A stretch of 64,000 nt of DNA from Icerya purchasi (GCA_039619475.1 CM077116.1:204375117-204439116); one strand, 5' to 3'. Numbered from the stretch's first letter, positions 25,581 through 36,770 are shown. Program-made: numbers and translations. The notes: generated by a model not told the origin, from the letters alone.

Positions 25581-26420
25581 TATCACCATTCCTCTTCAGC
25601 ATATCGCACGAGCAATAAATGAAATAATTCGTAATACAGAAAATGTCATAATATTACAAGGGGAAAGAGTAAATCACACTGAGATTTTCTGACGATACTT
25701 TTATGTTGGCAGAAAACGAAAAATATTTTGAAAAAAATCCCCCTCTAAAAAAATAGTGGAATGCATATTACAAAATTATAAAATTCAAATAAACATAAAC
25801 AAGACGAAAATATTGCTAAGCAGCGAGAAATAAAAACTTACATCGACTAAATTAAATAATACGAAACTGAAAGAGGTGAAAGAACCCTCACATCCAGGAG
25901 GAAGCATTGTAACTCAGGATGGAATTCCAGGAATGTAAATAGCGCAGCACAATTAACATTTACCGAGAACGCATCAATTCTCACCTGTAAATCAATAATA
26001 ATGACAAAAGGTTATCAGATTCCTGAAATACTTCATTCGAATGGATGTGAAATTTGAACGTTATCATGCGTAAATGTATCACGCACCCGGAAATATTTAT
26101 GATGAAGATGAAATGGACTGTCGAAATCACAAATGAGGAAATATTGAGAAGCGTGTCAACTGTAAGAAACTTAATTAATAAAATTATGAGAAGTCGATTC
26201 TAATTGGTAGGACATATACTGTGGCTAGTTGGTTCGAAACTATAATAGAAGGCACTGCAGACGGAATAAATTCAACAGGTAGACCTCACTTGGCATACAC
26301 GATGCCAAATTATAAAAGACCTGCAATGCAAGGACTATCTAGAACTGAAAAAGCCGACAAGACGAAGAATAGGGAATGGTGCGGCTGTTACAAATTAATT
26401 TATGCATTGAAACTAATGAT
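25580..26420 (+). pseudogene. RTE-type LINE RT/C-terminal region, heavily decayed
   Basis: In shifting plus-strand frames I read INEIIRNTENVIILQGERVN, then FSDDT..MLAENE (degraded RT active site), then ECILQNYKIQININKTK. Later come TVEITNEEILRSV, LVGHIL, and finally ELKKPTRRRIGNGAAVTN. In that order these match the RT palm, thumb and C-terminus of RTE-type elements (EEVL..., FGH.LR, YRELK..A..R..W). Many stops and indels are present, so this is an old copy. An A-rich region (26466-26490) follows the 3' end. Confidence 0.65.
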
Positions 26421-28665
26421 GAAAATGATTTTATTTTTCATTATTCTTTTTATTAATATTCTAGCAAAAAAAAACAAAAAAACAAAAAAACATTTAGCGG
26501 ACAAATTATTAATACGAATTTTTATTTCATTTTTACTGTAAGCGCGTGAAGCTACATACAACGGACAGTAAGTATTAATGATGCTGATTGAAAGGTTCGT
26601 GTCACATACATATCGTTCTACCAATGACACTGCTCGGAAAGTTGGTGCGTTTGTACATTTTAGAATGCGTATGCCGATAAAGCTACATACGTTCGCTGCT
26701 AATACTATTCGAGATTTTCCATTAAAAGCCGTCAAATAACCATCTACGAATTTTAGGAATGTTATATGTGGTTAATGTATTTATCGAAGGTTAAACCTCG
26801 ATTCGAAATAATCCCGTAATTAATGCTGTTGTATCTGATGTAATATGTGTAATAACCGGTGGCGGCGTTTTTTTTTTTTGTTTTTGTTTTTTATTTTTTT
26901 TTCAAAATAAAGCTGTATTTCGAAAAGAAAAAAAAAAAAAAGCAGCAAAAATTACATAAAACAGACATATAGAGTCGTTAAATTTATACTACACTATGTA
27001 GATCTGGAATTCAGTCGGTATTTTTTCATCAAAACACTTAATTGGTAATGGTTGTTAACATTAAGTTTTTCCCGTATATGCGTAGAAATCGCAGAGACCG
27101 AATAGTGCTAATGCGATATTTAAAAATTTTGGTGCAAATCGATTTTTTTTTAGCAACGCTGATTAGTTTGCCATCTCAAACAATAAGAACACTTCAATTT
27201 CCTTCAAACAAAATGTACACGGAATTCTTGAAATATAATGCGATTAACGGAAGACAAAAGAAAAAAGTGGGAGTCAACTGATGAATGGCCTACCATTGAA
27301 AAATGATCATAAATGGAACACATTTCCTACTACTGATTTTACAATTAATATCGATATTTTTCTTTGCGAAGTGGATAAAGAAATTTTGCAAAATTTTTTT
27401 CAGTTCTTAAAATAGCTCCGAGTAAAATTAAACTGAAAGTGATCTTTTTTTCTTTTTTTTAACAAACAAAAACTAAGTAAACTCCTCCGTCAGATTCGAC
27501 AATTATTTGGTAATTTATTAAAAAGATTTTTCTGAATAAGTCACAACTTTAACCTTTTTTCCCTCGTATAAATCTTCCATAACTCTGCCATTTCGTTAAT
27601 GCGTTTTGTTAAAAATTTCTAATCATTTTTCTCTTTCGATGTTTAGAAAGTTTCGAAACGTTGGTCGAAAGTGTCAACCCATAAGCCGAAGAATTTTACG
27701 CATATGCAACGTATTTGTTTTATACGGTAGGTGTAGAAAGATTTTTATTTTTTATTAATTCCATCCGAGTATGTATGATGTAGAGATAATTTAGATGAGC
27801 GGAATTACGAAGCTGGGAAAAGTCCGTAGGAAATGCATCCGAGTTCGAAAAAAGTATTTTATAAGAAAGAATAAATTTTAACGTTATCGAATATGAAAAG
27901 GTAGAAAACGTCAAAATAATAATGTAACAAGTAAAGAAAGAAGCTTGTAATCACCCAGTCGAAATCAGTGAATGAAGTTGCGAATAATAATAAAAGAAAA
28001 TATTCGAATAACAAATAATAAGGAAGCAAAAACGATCGAATTATAAACAATATGAAGTCGCCCTCGCGGCTGCAGGAAGATCGATACAATAGATAATGAA
28101 TACCGTAATCGTGAGCGTTACGAGTAAACATTAATCTAATTATATTTTATAGATTATATTTAATAAAGTCGGGCTGTAAAATAAAAAAGAAGAAAAAAAG
28201 AAAAACCAGTTCAGCCAAGCATGATGTTTGATGCACTGAAGATTCTGTATGTTAAGTTAACGATAATCATAATGTTTATATTTACGTAATAGTAAATTCG
28301 AAACAAAGAAATCTGCTTTTTCGCGACGACGCAAAGAGTGAAGGGCACGTTATTTCTCACGCTTTTTGACCTTTTTGTCAACTTCGAAAATTTCGTTAAA
28401 TAAGTGGAATTTCATTCTCGGCAAAAAAAAGTTTTTTTCCAACAATATATCGGATGCCCTGGAAAAAAAATATTTCTTTCAAAAATTTCAAGCTATCGGC
28501 GGCGTCTCGAGGGTCTGAATATAAAGTTGAGTAAGCTTGGCTATATTTTTCCTATGGAACGGTCTTTTACGCATATGTTTAAGATACGTTTTGGTTTCTC
28601 CAACGTTTTTATTTGGGCTATTACTTACGTGAACTTCCTTCTTTTTGCTAATGTTACCCCGTAAA
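26420..28665. other. Gene-free, AT-rich interval with poly-T/A tracts
   Basis: T-rich tract at ~26868-26920 followed by an A run near 26928-26942. Nothing coding is recognised. Confidence 0.45.
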
Positions 28666-28669
28666 TAAG

Positions 28670-29043
28670 TTTTTAACTGTAATTTTTTGATTTCATGAAA
28701 GGACTTTTGTATTTTATTTTATATTTTGAATTTCACCTTTAAAGGTTTATCGGGCGATGCGTTATGAATCTTTTAAAGGTGATTTTTGAGGTCGTTTTAT
28801 ACACACCATATTAGGAATTCTTTGCGGTTTTTTAAGTTTTTTTACCGCCCGGGGTAATCAGTTAGTTTGAAACTATAGATATGGTTTTAAAGAGAATTTT
28901 AATTGTAATTTATGATCCAAATTTGAAGTTCATAAAGTGCCAAGCCGTGTTTCCTGAGTTATTGACTTTTATTTGATATTTTTCTCGTTTTTGAACCCCA
29001 TCTTTTATTAGGATTCCCCGTATATTATATGCGTATGGAATCG
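28670..29043 (-). repeat. Dispersed repeat with terminal hairpin, copy 1
   Basis: The reverse complement of this stretch aligns end to end with 38064-38393. Shared blocks include ATTCTCTTTAAAAC, CGACCTCAAAAATCAC, ATTCATAAC and CAAAAGTCCTT. The right end (29010-29043) forms a hairpin: AGGATTCC, spacer, GGAATC. No protein is encoded. The two copies lie in opposite orientation about 9 kb apart. Confidence 0.8.
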
Positions 29044-30236
29044 TAAAAATGGGTGAAAACGAAAAAAGCACGAGTCTAAGAATTAAGCGCAACACAAAAG
29101 TTTCTGTTTCAGCACTTGTCTTCAAAATGATCCTTCCAAAACTTTTTCTTTGGAGCGCAGATGGCTGTTGCTAAGAAAGAGCATTGATCCAGAAATATGG
29201 AGCGGATAGATAATGCGGGTCAAAGAGTAAATTTTTCTTTTACTACTTACGAAATCAATGATATTTCTAGAACTTAAACAGCCGACAGGATAGGTGAAGG
29301 TTGTACACAGTACAGGAAAATCAAGAAAGAATATAATAAATTACGTTCGCCGAATAGTTTAGAAATTACTAGAATGTGATCGACGCATGTGTAGCTAAGG
29401 AAAAACTGTTTAGAGAAGAAAGGGGAGGACTGTGGGAGAAACGTCGATCGGTAATTATAAATCGACCCAGACGAGGGAAATTGTGGAATTAAGGCGAAGA
29501 AGCAAAGTCAATGTTAAGAAACGGGTAAAAGAAATTGGAATCAGAGAAAACCCGATACATAAACGGGTAGTCAGTAGTATAGAAACCTATATTCTGTGAG
29601 ATTATTCAGTAAGGAGCTAGTATTTAGAGTCACATGACTCCACCGCCTTCTACTATTACTGTGCATAGGATAATAACTACCCACCATACCGCAATTCGTT
29701 GCTTGTTGTATACACATACCTTCAGCGTTACTGAGATTACCGCTACTTCAGCAACTCTAAAATCTCCTCTTGCCCGCCATCGACTTTTCCTACGAACAGG
29801 TTTGTATATGGTCATCCTCAATCTGGTTTGTGTACAACTAATTGATATTCGATTTTATGAGTATGCACATTTTATTTAAATGCCACGATTATGGAGTACG
29901 TAACTCCGAAACATATCGGCTTTATTTTAATATTTTTAAAGTATAATTTTCTGTAATAGATGTTTTGATAAATTTTTAATAAAGTGATAATACAGAGAAA
30001 ATGGATAATATAAACATTTATAACGCAAATATAAAAGAAGTATGCACGTGACGTTTTGCTCATATTCATTTAATCATCGCCCATATATTCCGTTTCTGTT
30101 TCAGTTGTTTTTTTTTCAAATTACCAGCCATTACAGAATAGTAGACAATTAAATTGCAGACCTCTATACTTGCTCACTTTGTTGCTTCGGCTAACGACGA
30201 TTACATTAGCTAATTTCCAGCTGATACGATTACCAT
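29044..30236. other. No recognisable gene
   Basis: Short frames only; none has a recognisable motif. The sequence ends at the poly(T) tail of the next LINE. Confidence 0.45.
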
Positions 30237-32262
30237 CTTTTTTTTTTTTTTGTTTTTTTTTTGGGCGCGCCAGCGGCATTGACCCAACAACAAGAAAACT
30301 AAGCTAATAAATTAAATAATTAAGCGGTCCGAAATGGACGCAACAAAAGACAGCAGTGCGGACACTACAGAAGATGAAGGAAAGGAGAGGATAAAGGAAG
30401 AGTTATAGGGAGTAGGGAGACCTAATGACAGGAGCTGACTGTATAAAAGGTAGCGTTCGTTACGAAGAGCAGGACACTCAAAGAAAATGTGATTAGCATC
30501 ACATGTACGAGGAGGATCACAATCGTGGAGAGAACAATCAGGAGAAGGCGATAGAGCAAATCGAAAGCGAGAGGAAGGGAGGAGAGAATGATTGATCCGG
30601 AGACGAATTAGGGAGACAATAGAAGAACGACGACTGAGAGGAATAGAATGGAACCAAGACAGGGAACGGGGAATTGGCTGAATGAAACGGTAATGAGAAT
30701 GACGATTAGAAAATAGGGAGGGATAAATATCCTGCCAAAGTCTGGCGTGATTGGATGTGGATAAGGAAAGGATATCTGAAGAAGGGAAATGGTTGAGGAA
30801 TGAATCAAGGCGACCAGCAGAACGAGCCAAAGAATCGGCTGCATCGTTGCCATCAATTCCGGAATGACTGGGGACCCATAAAAAATCAATGAGAATAGAA
30901 CGGGATGACTGCAAAGTGGAGGTAAGAGAACGAATTGAGAGAATAATATTATCAGAGGAATGTGAAGGAGTAGAGGATATGGCTTGAAGGACGCCCTTAG
31001 AGTCCGAAATAATGAGGAATTGGGAAAGATCGCTTAAAGAGGAAATATAAGAGATAGCCTGAAGGATGGCGATCGGCTCGGCAGAAAAAATAGAGCAGAA
31101 GGAAGGAAGCCGGAAGGACTCAGAATGTCGAAGCGACGGAGCAGTAAACGCACCACCCACGCCTTCCTCGCTCTTGGAACCATCAGTAAAGATCAATACA
31201 TGAGCAGGAAAAGAGGAATTCAACAAATGAAGAAATTCATTGTTGGCTTCACCGTGAGAGGAGGAATTGGCTCGAAGTGGGAGAGAGGAAAATTTGATAG
31301 GCTGCCATAGGCTAGTGAAGTCATGAAAGAAGTACGGGAGAGTGTTGTAGGAAAGGACAACAGGAGAAAAATTAGAAAGACGGGTAGCAATGAGCGACAG
31401 GATTGGGATTATATGAGGAGAAAAACGCCAGCAGTTTTTTATATATAGATAGGAGGAAATAAGTTTGGACGAGGAGATGGGAAGCCGTTTAATTAAGAAG
31501 CGATACCCAAGCTGAGAACGGCGAATAAACAGTGGTTGGGCAACCGACTCTAATAGAACTGCGGGAATGGGGGAAGATTTCAAGGCTCCAATGCACAAAC
31601 GGAGGCAAGAGTTCTAGATCGCGTCAAGTTTAGTGAGGAGAGACTTGGAGGAATTACCGTAGATAAAGGAACAATAGTCGAGCTTGGACCGGATGATGGC
31701 TTTGAAAAGAATTAGAAGGATAAACGGATCGCCTCCCCATCTGAGGGGAGAGAGAGATTTAAGGAGATTAAGTCTTTTAAGACAGGATTTATAGAGAAAA
31801 TTAATGCGCTCATGGAATGTGAGGCGGCTATTTAAAAAAAGGCCAAGACAGCATATGGAATTGACAACGGGGATAGGAATACCAGATACAGTGATGCGAG
31901 TTAGAGCTCGGTTAAAGGGTCGGAGAGAAAAAATGATACAAGACGACTTAGTAGGAGAAAGAGAGAGGTGAAGACGAGAAAGACAGGGAATTATTCAACT
32001 CTTCAATAGCGACGGACAGATTGTCACAGGTGGAATAGACCAAAATGTCGTCAGCGAAGAGGAGGGAGGAAGAATAAATAGGAAGAGAAGCGATATCAAA
32101 AGAGTAGATATTAAAAAGTGTAGGACTCAGACAGGAACCCTGTGGGAGCCCACGATAAACACATCTGGATGAGGAAAGGGAGGAAGAAGAAATAAAGAGA
32201 GTTCTGTTCTGGAAGAGGTTGAGTATGAGAATGACGACGACGGGAGGGAGGTTATTTTTTTG
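30237..32262 (-). mobile_element. I/R1-like LINE with RNase H, 5'-truncated
   Basis: This is the best copy of a LINE family seen several times in the window (14770, 16446, 20750, 38430). On the minus strand it runs from the middle of the reverse transcriptase to a 3' UTR ending GGGCGCGCCC and an A tail interrupted by one C (plus-strand T run 30238-30262). The 5' end is cut near 32255. The coding strand is markedly pyrimidine-rich. Target duplications were not clear. It could be the 3' part of one element whose 5' part is the endonuclease fragment at 38430-39395, with 6 kb of later sequence between them, but the middle RT portion would still be missing. Confidence 0.85.
30312..32255 (-). pseudogene. 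I/R1-like LINE ORF2: RT palm, RNase H, zinc finger
   Basis: The minus strand first reads RT blocks YRGLPQGSCLSPTLFNIYSF and LLFADDILVYS (active site intact). A -1-type frameshift follows near 31990, then RT thumb sequence (KSSCIIFSLRPFNRALTRI; FKAIIRSKLDYCSF). A TAG at 31614-31616 replaces Gln in DAI-stop-NSCLRLCIGA. The remaining 428 codons are open. RNase H has its full catalytic set: D139 (FTDGSKSEEG), E174 (AEPIAILQ), D199 (ISDSKGVL) and D255 (DAADSLA), with His245 in WVPSHSG (numbering from 31598). A C-terminal Cys/His cluster (CSLHDCDPPRTC...H...C) ends the protein. RNase H removes RNA from the cDNA hybrid in I, R1 and related clades. Apart from one stop and one frameshift it is nearly intact. 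Confidence 0.85.
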
Positions 32263-33089
32263 TCTTTTAATTCAAGTTTTTTTTGTTGAAATCCCATTCT
32301 TTAGATAAAGTTACAGTAATCTGAATTTTACTTTTCTCGAAGTTTTTATTTTTTGTGTTTTTGTATTACATTATGTTGAATAAATCTAAAGGTATTTAAA
32401 CACAAAACTAAAAAATATCGAAAAATTTTAAATGAATTTAATGCTGAAAATAGCGAATTTTAATTAATTAAAAATGTTGATAAAAACATAATTAAGCAAA
32501 TTTATTGATTTTATTTTCATTGGGTTTGTCGATGAGCAAATTAGTCCAAGAAATAAATTCTACTTTTAAATGTTTAAGGACAGAAAATAATATTTTATTA
32601 TTTTACGTATTTAATTAGTAATAAAATTAAAGAATTAAATAACAATACGGATAAATTCACCTATTATCACTTAAATGTAAATTGGCGATGTTGATTTAAA
32701 TTTTTTTATATACTGTGGAAATTATGAAAGGGTTAAATAACGGTAATATTAAAAACCATCGGCAAAATTAATTTTAGAACAAAATATCGACCTAATATTT
32801 ATCCATGTTATTATCGCGTTCTTCAATTTTATTACTAGCCGAGTGTGTAAAGTAATATTGAAAATTAGTGCAAAAACATGTTAAAGTCGAGTAACTTAAT
32901 TTTTTTTTAATTTTTTGAGTTTCAGAGAACCCGGCAATGCTTTTTTTAAATTTTTGTTTTGCGCGGATTTATTTTACGTATAATAAAATTTTAATCTTCA
33001 ACCTGTGAATATATTTCGGATTACTTTTATTAATAAAATGCAACCGTTATTGTAAATCCATTTCCAAAAATTACTAATTACATATATAT
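32263..33089. other. No recognisable gene
   Basis: Very AT-rich sequence between the LINE and the hAT-like transposon; no motif recognised. Confidence 0.45.
33082..33089 (+). repeat. Left 8-bp target-site duplication (ATATATAT)
   Basis: It matches 36300-36307 on the other side of the hAT-like element. Eight bases is the duplication length of the hAT superfamily. Because both copies lie in TA-rich tracts, the match alone is weak evidence and gains weight from the TIRs next to it. Confidence 0.6.
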
Positions 33090-33104
33090 TAGGGTGGAGC
33101 GAAT
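33090..33104 (+). repeat. Left terminal inverted repeat of hAT-like element
   Basis: TAGGGTGGAGCGAAT; differs from the right terminus at two positions within 15 bases. Confidence 0.8.
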
Positions 33105-33486
33105 TTTTTTTTATTTCGTAATCATTTTGGAATACCTGTAAAAAGTTGCTATTCTAACTCACAAATATATACACAAAATTTCATTTTGTAATTAACATGT
33201 TCAGAGGTGCCCCCAACCTTATTAATATTAGAGAAATCCGTTAAAAATGGTCAAAATATATCTTCGTCTCATTTACACTAAATTAACTTCTGAACGTTAC
33301 CTGTTAGTTCATGATAGAAAAAATTAACCTTGAGACGTCTTTGCCGATGCAAGGTACACGTGGAAGGTCATTGTCTCATCAAACGTTGTTTGAACGCCAT
33401 TTAGTCAAGTTACGCGCGCGGATTTTTATTATTTTATTTGTAAAGTGCTTTAGTTTTAACGGTTTAGACCAAGAAATTCAACTCAT

Positions 33487-33729
33487 GTAAGTAGTATTTG
33501 TAATTTAAACTGTAATGTGATATGGATCGAAATTAATTATTTAATTTTGAATTAGTTGTTATTATCCACTTATGTATATTCGCGCTGTTACAGGAATATA
33601 TAGTATATTTAATGTAGAATTAAAATAATTATAAATCACGACATGTTTCGTTGAAAAAAGCTACATTATTACTTATCAGTGTAATGATATGTCGTTGAAA
33701 TTTTTACCTATTATTTTTGTTCATTACAG
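33487..33729 (+). other. Probable 5'-UTR intron of the transposase gene
   Basis: GTAAGTAG at 33487 is a strong splice donor. The acceptor TTTTTGTTCATTACAG ends at 33729 after a T-rich tract. Removing it places the leader five bases before the ATG at 33734. The in-frame ATG at 33689 would then be intronic, which supports the downstream start. Confidence 0.55.
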
Positions 33730-33733
33730 TAAA

Positions 33734-35953
33734 ATGTCTCAAGCCAAAACTCGACAAAAGACGTCTTGTCCTGTGTTTGGTTTCCCAGAGAAGTTACCAG
33801 TTTCTCAATTGCCTACTTATAATGATGTTATGAAATGTTATTTATTCACTAAATATGAATTAAAGACAGACAAAACAACAAAAGAGCCGACGGTTCAAGA
33901 CATATCCGAAATATTGGCTCAAGAAATATTAGATATTTGGCAAAAAGGTTCGCTGCCAACAGTAAGCCGTAAGAGAGTAGTACAACTAATTCGCGCCTAC
34001 CACGACAAATACAGAAATTTAATGAAACCTTATCATGGCCGCCAAACCAACATTAACTATCAACGGAAAATTAATACATTTACATCTGAGTCTCATAGAT
34101 TATTTGATATATGCAGTTGCAAATGCAAACTTCCGTCAAATTGTTCTTGTTCGAAAGACAATCGTGTTCCCAAAGATGAAATTAATTTTCTACTCGATCA
34201 AAGAACATCAAGAAAAATGATAATAGGTGGTGTAGATCTAGCTGCAACTGTAAAAAATAAGAAGAAACAGGAAAGAAAACAAAAAAATGCGTTGCGAAAC
34301 AGAGAGATAATTGATTCTGAGAAACCGTGTTGTTCTCGTTTCCTATCTAATGATGTGGCATTGCCTATTGAGAATACCAGTTCCAGTTCCAGCAATAGCG
34401 AATCCACTAGTCCAGTAAAAATTTCATTTGAGCCACCAACAAAAAAGAAGAGGTTAAATTTACCATCATTAGCTATTGCGTGCGATCGCACTGGAGTTTC
34501 TGACAGAGCCACTGCTGTTATAGCTTCTTCCGTGTTAAAAGATATGGGAATTATTACTTTAAAGGATGCCAGTGGTGTAATTGATCGATCTAAGCTGCGC
34601 CGTGAGAGAACTAAAGTCAGATTAGCTTTACAGAATGCAGATCGCGATAACATAATATGTGGTATTTATTTTGATGGTAGAAAGGACAAAACTTTGGTTA
34701 GTATTCGGAAGGAAGGTAAATTTTACAGAAAAAGAGTTACAGAAGACCATTATGTGATTTTATCGGAGCCAGAAAGTCACTACTTCGGACATGTTACATG
34801 TGAGTCGGGCACTGCGAAAGGTATTGCAAATACTATTTTAACTTATTTAAAATCCAAATCGGTGGAACTCGGCGAAATATCTGTTGTTGGTTGCGATGGA
34901 ACAGTTGTTAACACGGGCGCTAAAGGTGGTGTGATTCGCTTGATAGAAGAAGAAATTAAAAAACCATTGCAGTGGTTTGTATGTCAGTTACATTTAAATG
35001 AATTGCCACTGCGACATCTATTTTTGCAATACGATGGAAAAACTTCAGGACCTAAATGCTTCTCAGGTCCCATCGGATCCGAATTACAAGAGTGTGAAAC
35101 TATGCCAATAGCAGAATTCACTGCCATTCCGTCAACATTACCTGAGACTAGTACTAATCATTTGAGCACAGACCAGAAATATCTATACGAAATAATGTCG
35201 GCTGTAAGCACTGGTGTTTTTCCTTCCGATTTAGCTAATACGAAACCTGCGCCTCTCAACCATTCCAGATGGCTTACGACAGCAAATCGAATTTTAAGAT
35301 TATATGTTACCAAGACAGATCCAGAAGAAAAACTGGTGATATTAGCTACGTACGTGATGAAAGTTTATGGTCCAATGTGGTTCAGAATAAAATGTAATCC
35401 CTCATGTATAAATGGAGCTAAGCACCTGTGGCACTCTATTAAACTGAGTCGCTATTTGAAACCGGATTCAAAAAAGATTGTTGACAGCGTAATTCAACGA
35501 AATGGATATTTCGGTCATCCAGAGAATGTTCTTATCGCAATGCTTGGAGATGACATGGAAAGCATACGTGAGCTGGCATATCAATGGATCTCGAAAGCAA
35601 GATCAGAGAATGCTCCAAAACTTCGAACATTTAAAGTACCTGCTTTAAATTTCGACGCCGAAGATTATACGAAAATTATTACGTGGCAAGAGTCTGAAAT
35701 AACTGAGCCACCGCTGACTTCTAATTTATCGGATGAAGCTTTGAAATCGATTGTCAAAAGTGGTTTGGGTACAATTCAAAATATAAGAAATTATCCATGC
35801 CACACACAAGCCGTAGAGCGCTGCATCAAATTAGTGACAGAAGCTTCAAGTGCTGTTTGCGGAGAACATAAACGAGATGGTTTCATTAGGGCAAGACTGC
35901 TTTCACGTCAGCAAATGTCTCATTTCGATACAAAAAAGCAATTTCATATTTAA
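33734..35953 (+). CDS. hAT-like transposase, intact frame
   Basis: Putative transposase of the surrounding element. The frame is open for 754 codons from 33689. I prefer the start at 33734 (MSQAKTRQK, 739 aa) because a strong splice acceptor ends five bases before it. Numbering from 33689, the order is: a Cys-rich patch (141-154, CSCKCKLPSNCSCS), a DQRTSRKM block, a Lys-rich segment (~190-210), a Ser-rich linker, and KKKR (~250, possible nuclear signal). Then come IYFDGRKDK (D329), VGCDGTVVNTGAKGG (D403), WFVCQLHLNELPLRHLF (~430-446), NHSRWLTTANRILRLY (~522-537), and a C-terminal QAVERCIKLVTEAS (E710). D329, D403 and E710 are candidates for an RNase H-fold triad with a long insertion before the Glu, as in hAT enzymes. 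I recognise the C-terminal part from uncharacterised multi-copy arthropod proteins. No BED finger or classical hATC motif is obvious. The assignment rests mainly on TIR and duplication length. Confidence 0.75.
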   Translation: MSQAKTRQKTSCPVFGFPEKLPVSQLPTYNDVMKCYLFTKYELKTDKTTKEPTVQDISEILAQEILDIWQKGSLPTVSRKRVVQLIRAYHDKYRNLMKPYHGRQTNINYQRKINTFTSESHRLFDICSCKCKLPSNCSCSKDNRVPKDEINFLLDQRTSRKMIIGGVDLAATVKNKKKQERKQKNALRNREIIDSEKPCCSRFLSNDVALPIENTSSSSSNSESTSPVKISFEPPTKKKRLNLPSLAIACDRTGVSDRATAVIASSVLKDMGIITLKDASGVIDRSKLRRERTKVRLALQNADRDNIICGIYFDGRKDKTLVSIRKEGKFYRKRVTEDHYVILSEPESHYFGHVTCESGTAKGIANTILTYLKSKSVELGEISVVGCDGTVVNTGAKGGVIRLIEEEIKKPLQWFVCQLHLNELPLRHLFLQYDGKTSGPKCFSGPIGSELQECETMPIAEFTAIPSTLPETSTNHLSTDQKYLYEIMSAVSTGVFPSDLANTKPAPLNHSRWLTTANRILRLYVTKTDPEEKLVILATYVMKVYGPMWFRIKCNPSCINGAKHLWHSIKLSRYLKPDSKKIVDSVIQRNGYFGHPENVLIAMLGDDMESIRELAYQWISKARSENAPKLRTFKVPALNFDAEDYTKIITWQESEITEPPLTSNLSDEALKSIVKSGLGTIQNIRNYPCHTQAVERCIKLVTEASSAVCGEHKRDGFIRARLLSRQQMSHFDTKKQFHI

Positions 35954-36284
35954 CTAAAATTACTCATTTTTCTTCTTTCTTTTAATAAATAAATTGTTTA
36001 AAATAATATACGGATCTTTTAGTTATGGTATTTTCAAGTAATTATTATTATATTTATTTAATAATAGCCCTGAAATTTAGAAAAAAACATTCATCGAATA
36101 ATCCGACAGGGTGATAACGAAATGCAAAAAGTAGTTATATTTACCGATTTACAATTGTGTTGGGGCACCTCAAAACATTAAAATAGATTAACAAGATTTC
36201 GTATATTTGATTCTCTCATTCAAAGACAACTTTATATCGCTATGCCGTTGCAAAAAAAAATATTTTTTTTTTTTATACATATAC

Positions 36285-36299
36285 AATCACTCCACCCTA
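36285..36299 (-). repeat. Right terminal inverted repeat of hAT-like element
   Basis: Reads TAGGGTGGAGTGATT on the minus strand, mirroring the left end. Confidence 0.8.
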
Positions 36300-36307
36300 A
36301 TATATAT
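36300..36307 (+). repeat. Right 8-bp target-site duplication (ATATATAT)
   Basis: Partner of 33082-33089. It lies at the start of a 20-bp TA tract. Confidence 0.6.
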
Positions 36308-36770
36308 ATATATATATAAACTCGTCCCTTTGTGCCTTTTAAGGGACTCCGTCCCTTGACTCCGCCTGGGGATACCTCCGGACCTTCTGCTCTAACACTT
36401 CTATACTTGGTATCTTCTTCGTCGTCGTTGCTCGGTTCCGAGCGTCGAGGTCTATCATCTAATGTTATGTACGATTAGTCTCCAGTCTTCTCGATTTTCT
36501 GCCGCTCGCATCAAATCCTTGATTGATAAGCACATCCATTTCTTCATCTGGTCCACATATCGGTTTAGAGCACGTCCTCTTCTCCTTTTCCTATCCACTT
36601 TTCCTTGTATAATCAATTTTTCAATAGAGTCTCCTCTGATCACATGTCCGAAGAACCGTGCTATCTGTTTACGGATTGAAGGGAGTAAGCGTTGCTGTTC
36701 TTTAATATCGAATTCATTTAATACATTTAATAATACTTCGTATAGTGCAAGGTAAATTGACAACGTCAAG
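36308..36770 (-). pseudogene. RTE-type LINE, C-terminal fragment
   Basis: The minus strand has an open ~104-codon frame with EVLNVLNEFDIKEQQRLLPS, IARFFGHVIRGDSIEKLIIQ, GKVDRKRRRGRALNRYVDQM and LMRAAENREDW. These are the blocks after the RT in RTE-type elements, the same region as 3038-3343 but from a more distant subfamily. All RT motifs are missing, so this is a short 5'-truncated insertion. The TA tract at its 3' side may be its simple-repeat tail, into which the hAT-like element jumped. Confidence 0.75.

Larger units (their letters stand above)
33090..36299 (+). mobile_element. Complete hAT-like DNA transposon (3.2 kb)
   Basis: The left end begins TAGGGTGGAGCGAAT and the right end, read inward, begins TAGGGTGGAGTGATT. 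These are terminal inverted repeats of ~15 bp whose first bases fit the hAT pattern YARNG. A second inverted pair lies inside: GAGGTGCCCCCAAC (33208-33221) and the complement of GTTGGGGCACCTC (~36158-36171). The ends are flanked by an 8-bp duplication. The element carries a 5' UTR with a probable intron, one long transposase frame, an AATAAA at 35984-35989, and A/T-rich subterminal DNA. It inserted in a TA tract that may be the tail of the RTE fragment to its right. All parts needed for mobility appear present. Confidence 0.85.

Noticed and set aside
34198..34653. 151-codon minus-strand frame
   Set aside because: Shadow of the hAT-like transposase coding sequence on the other strand.
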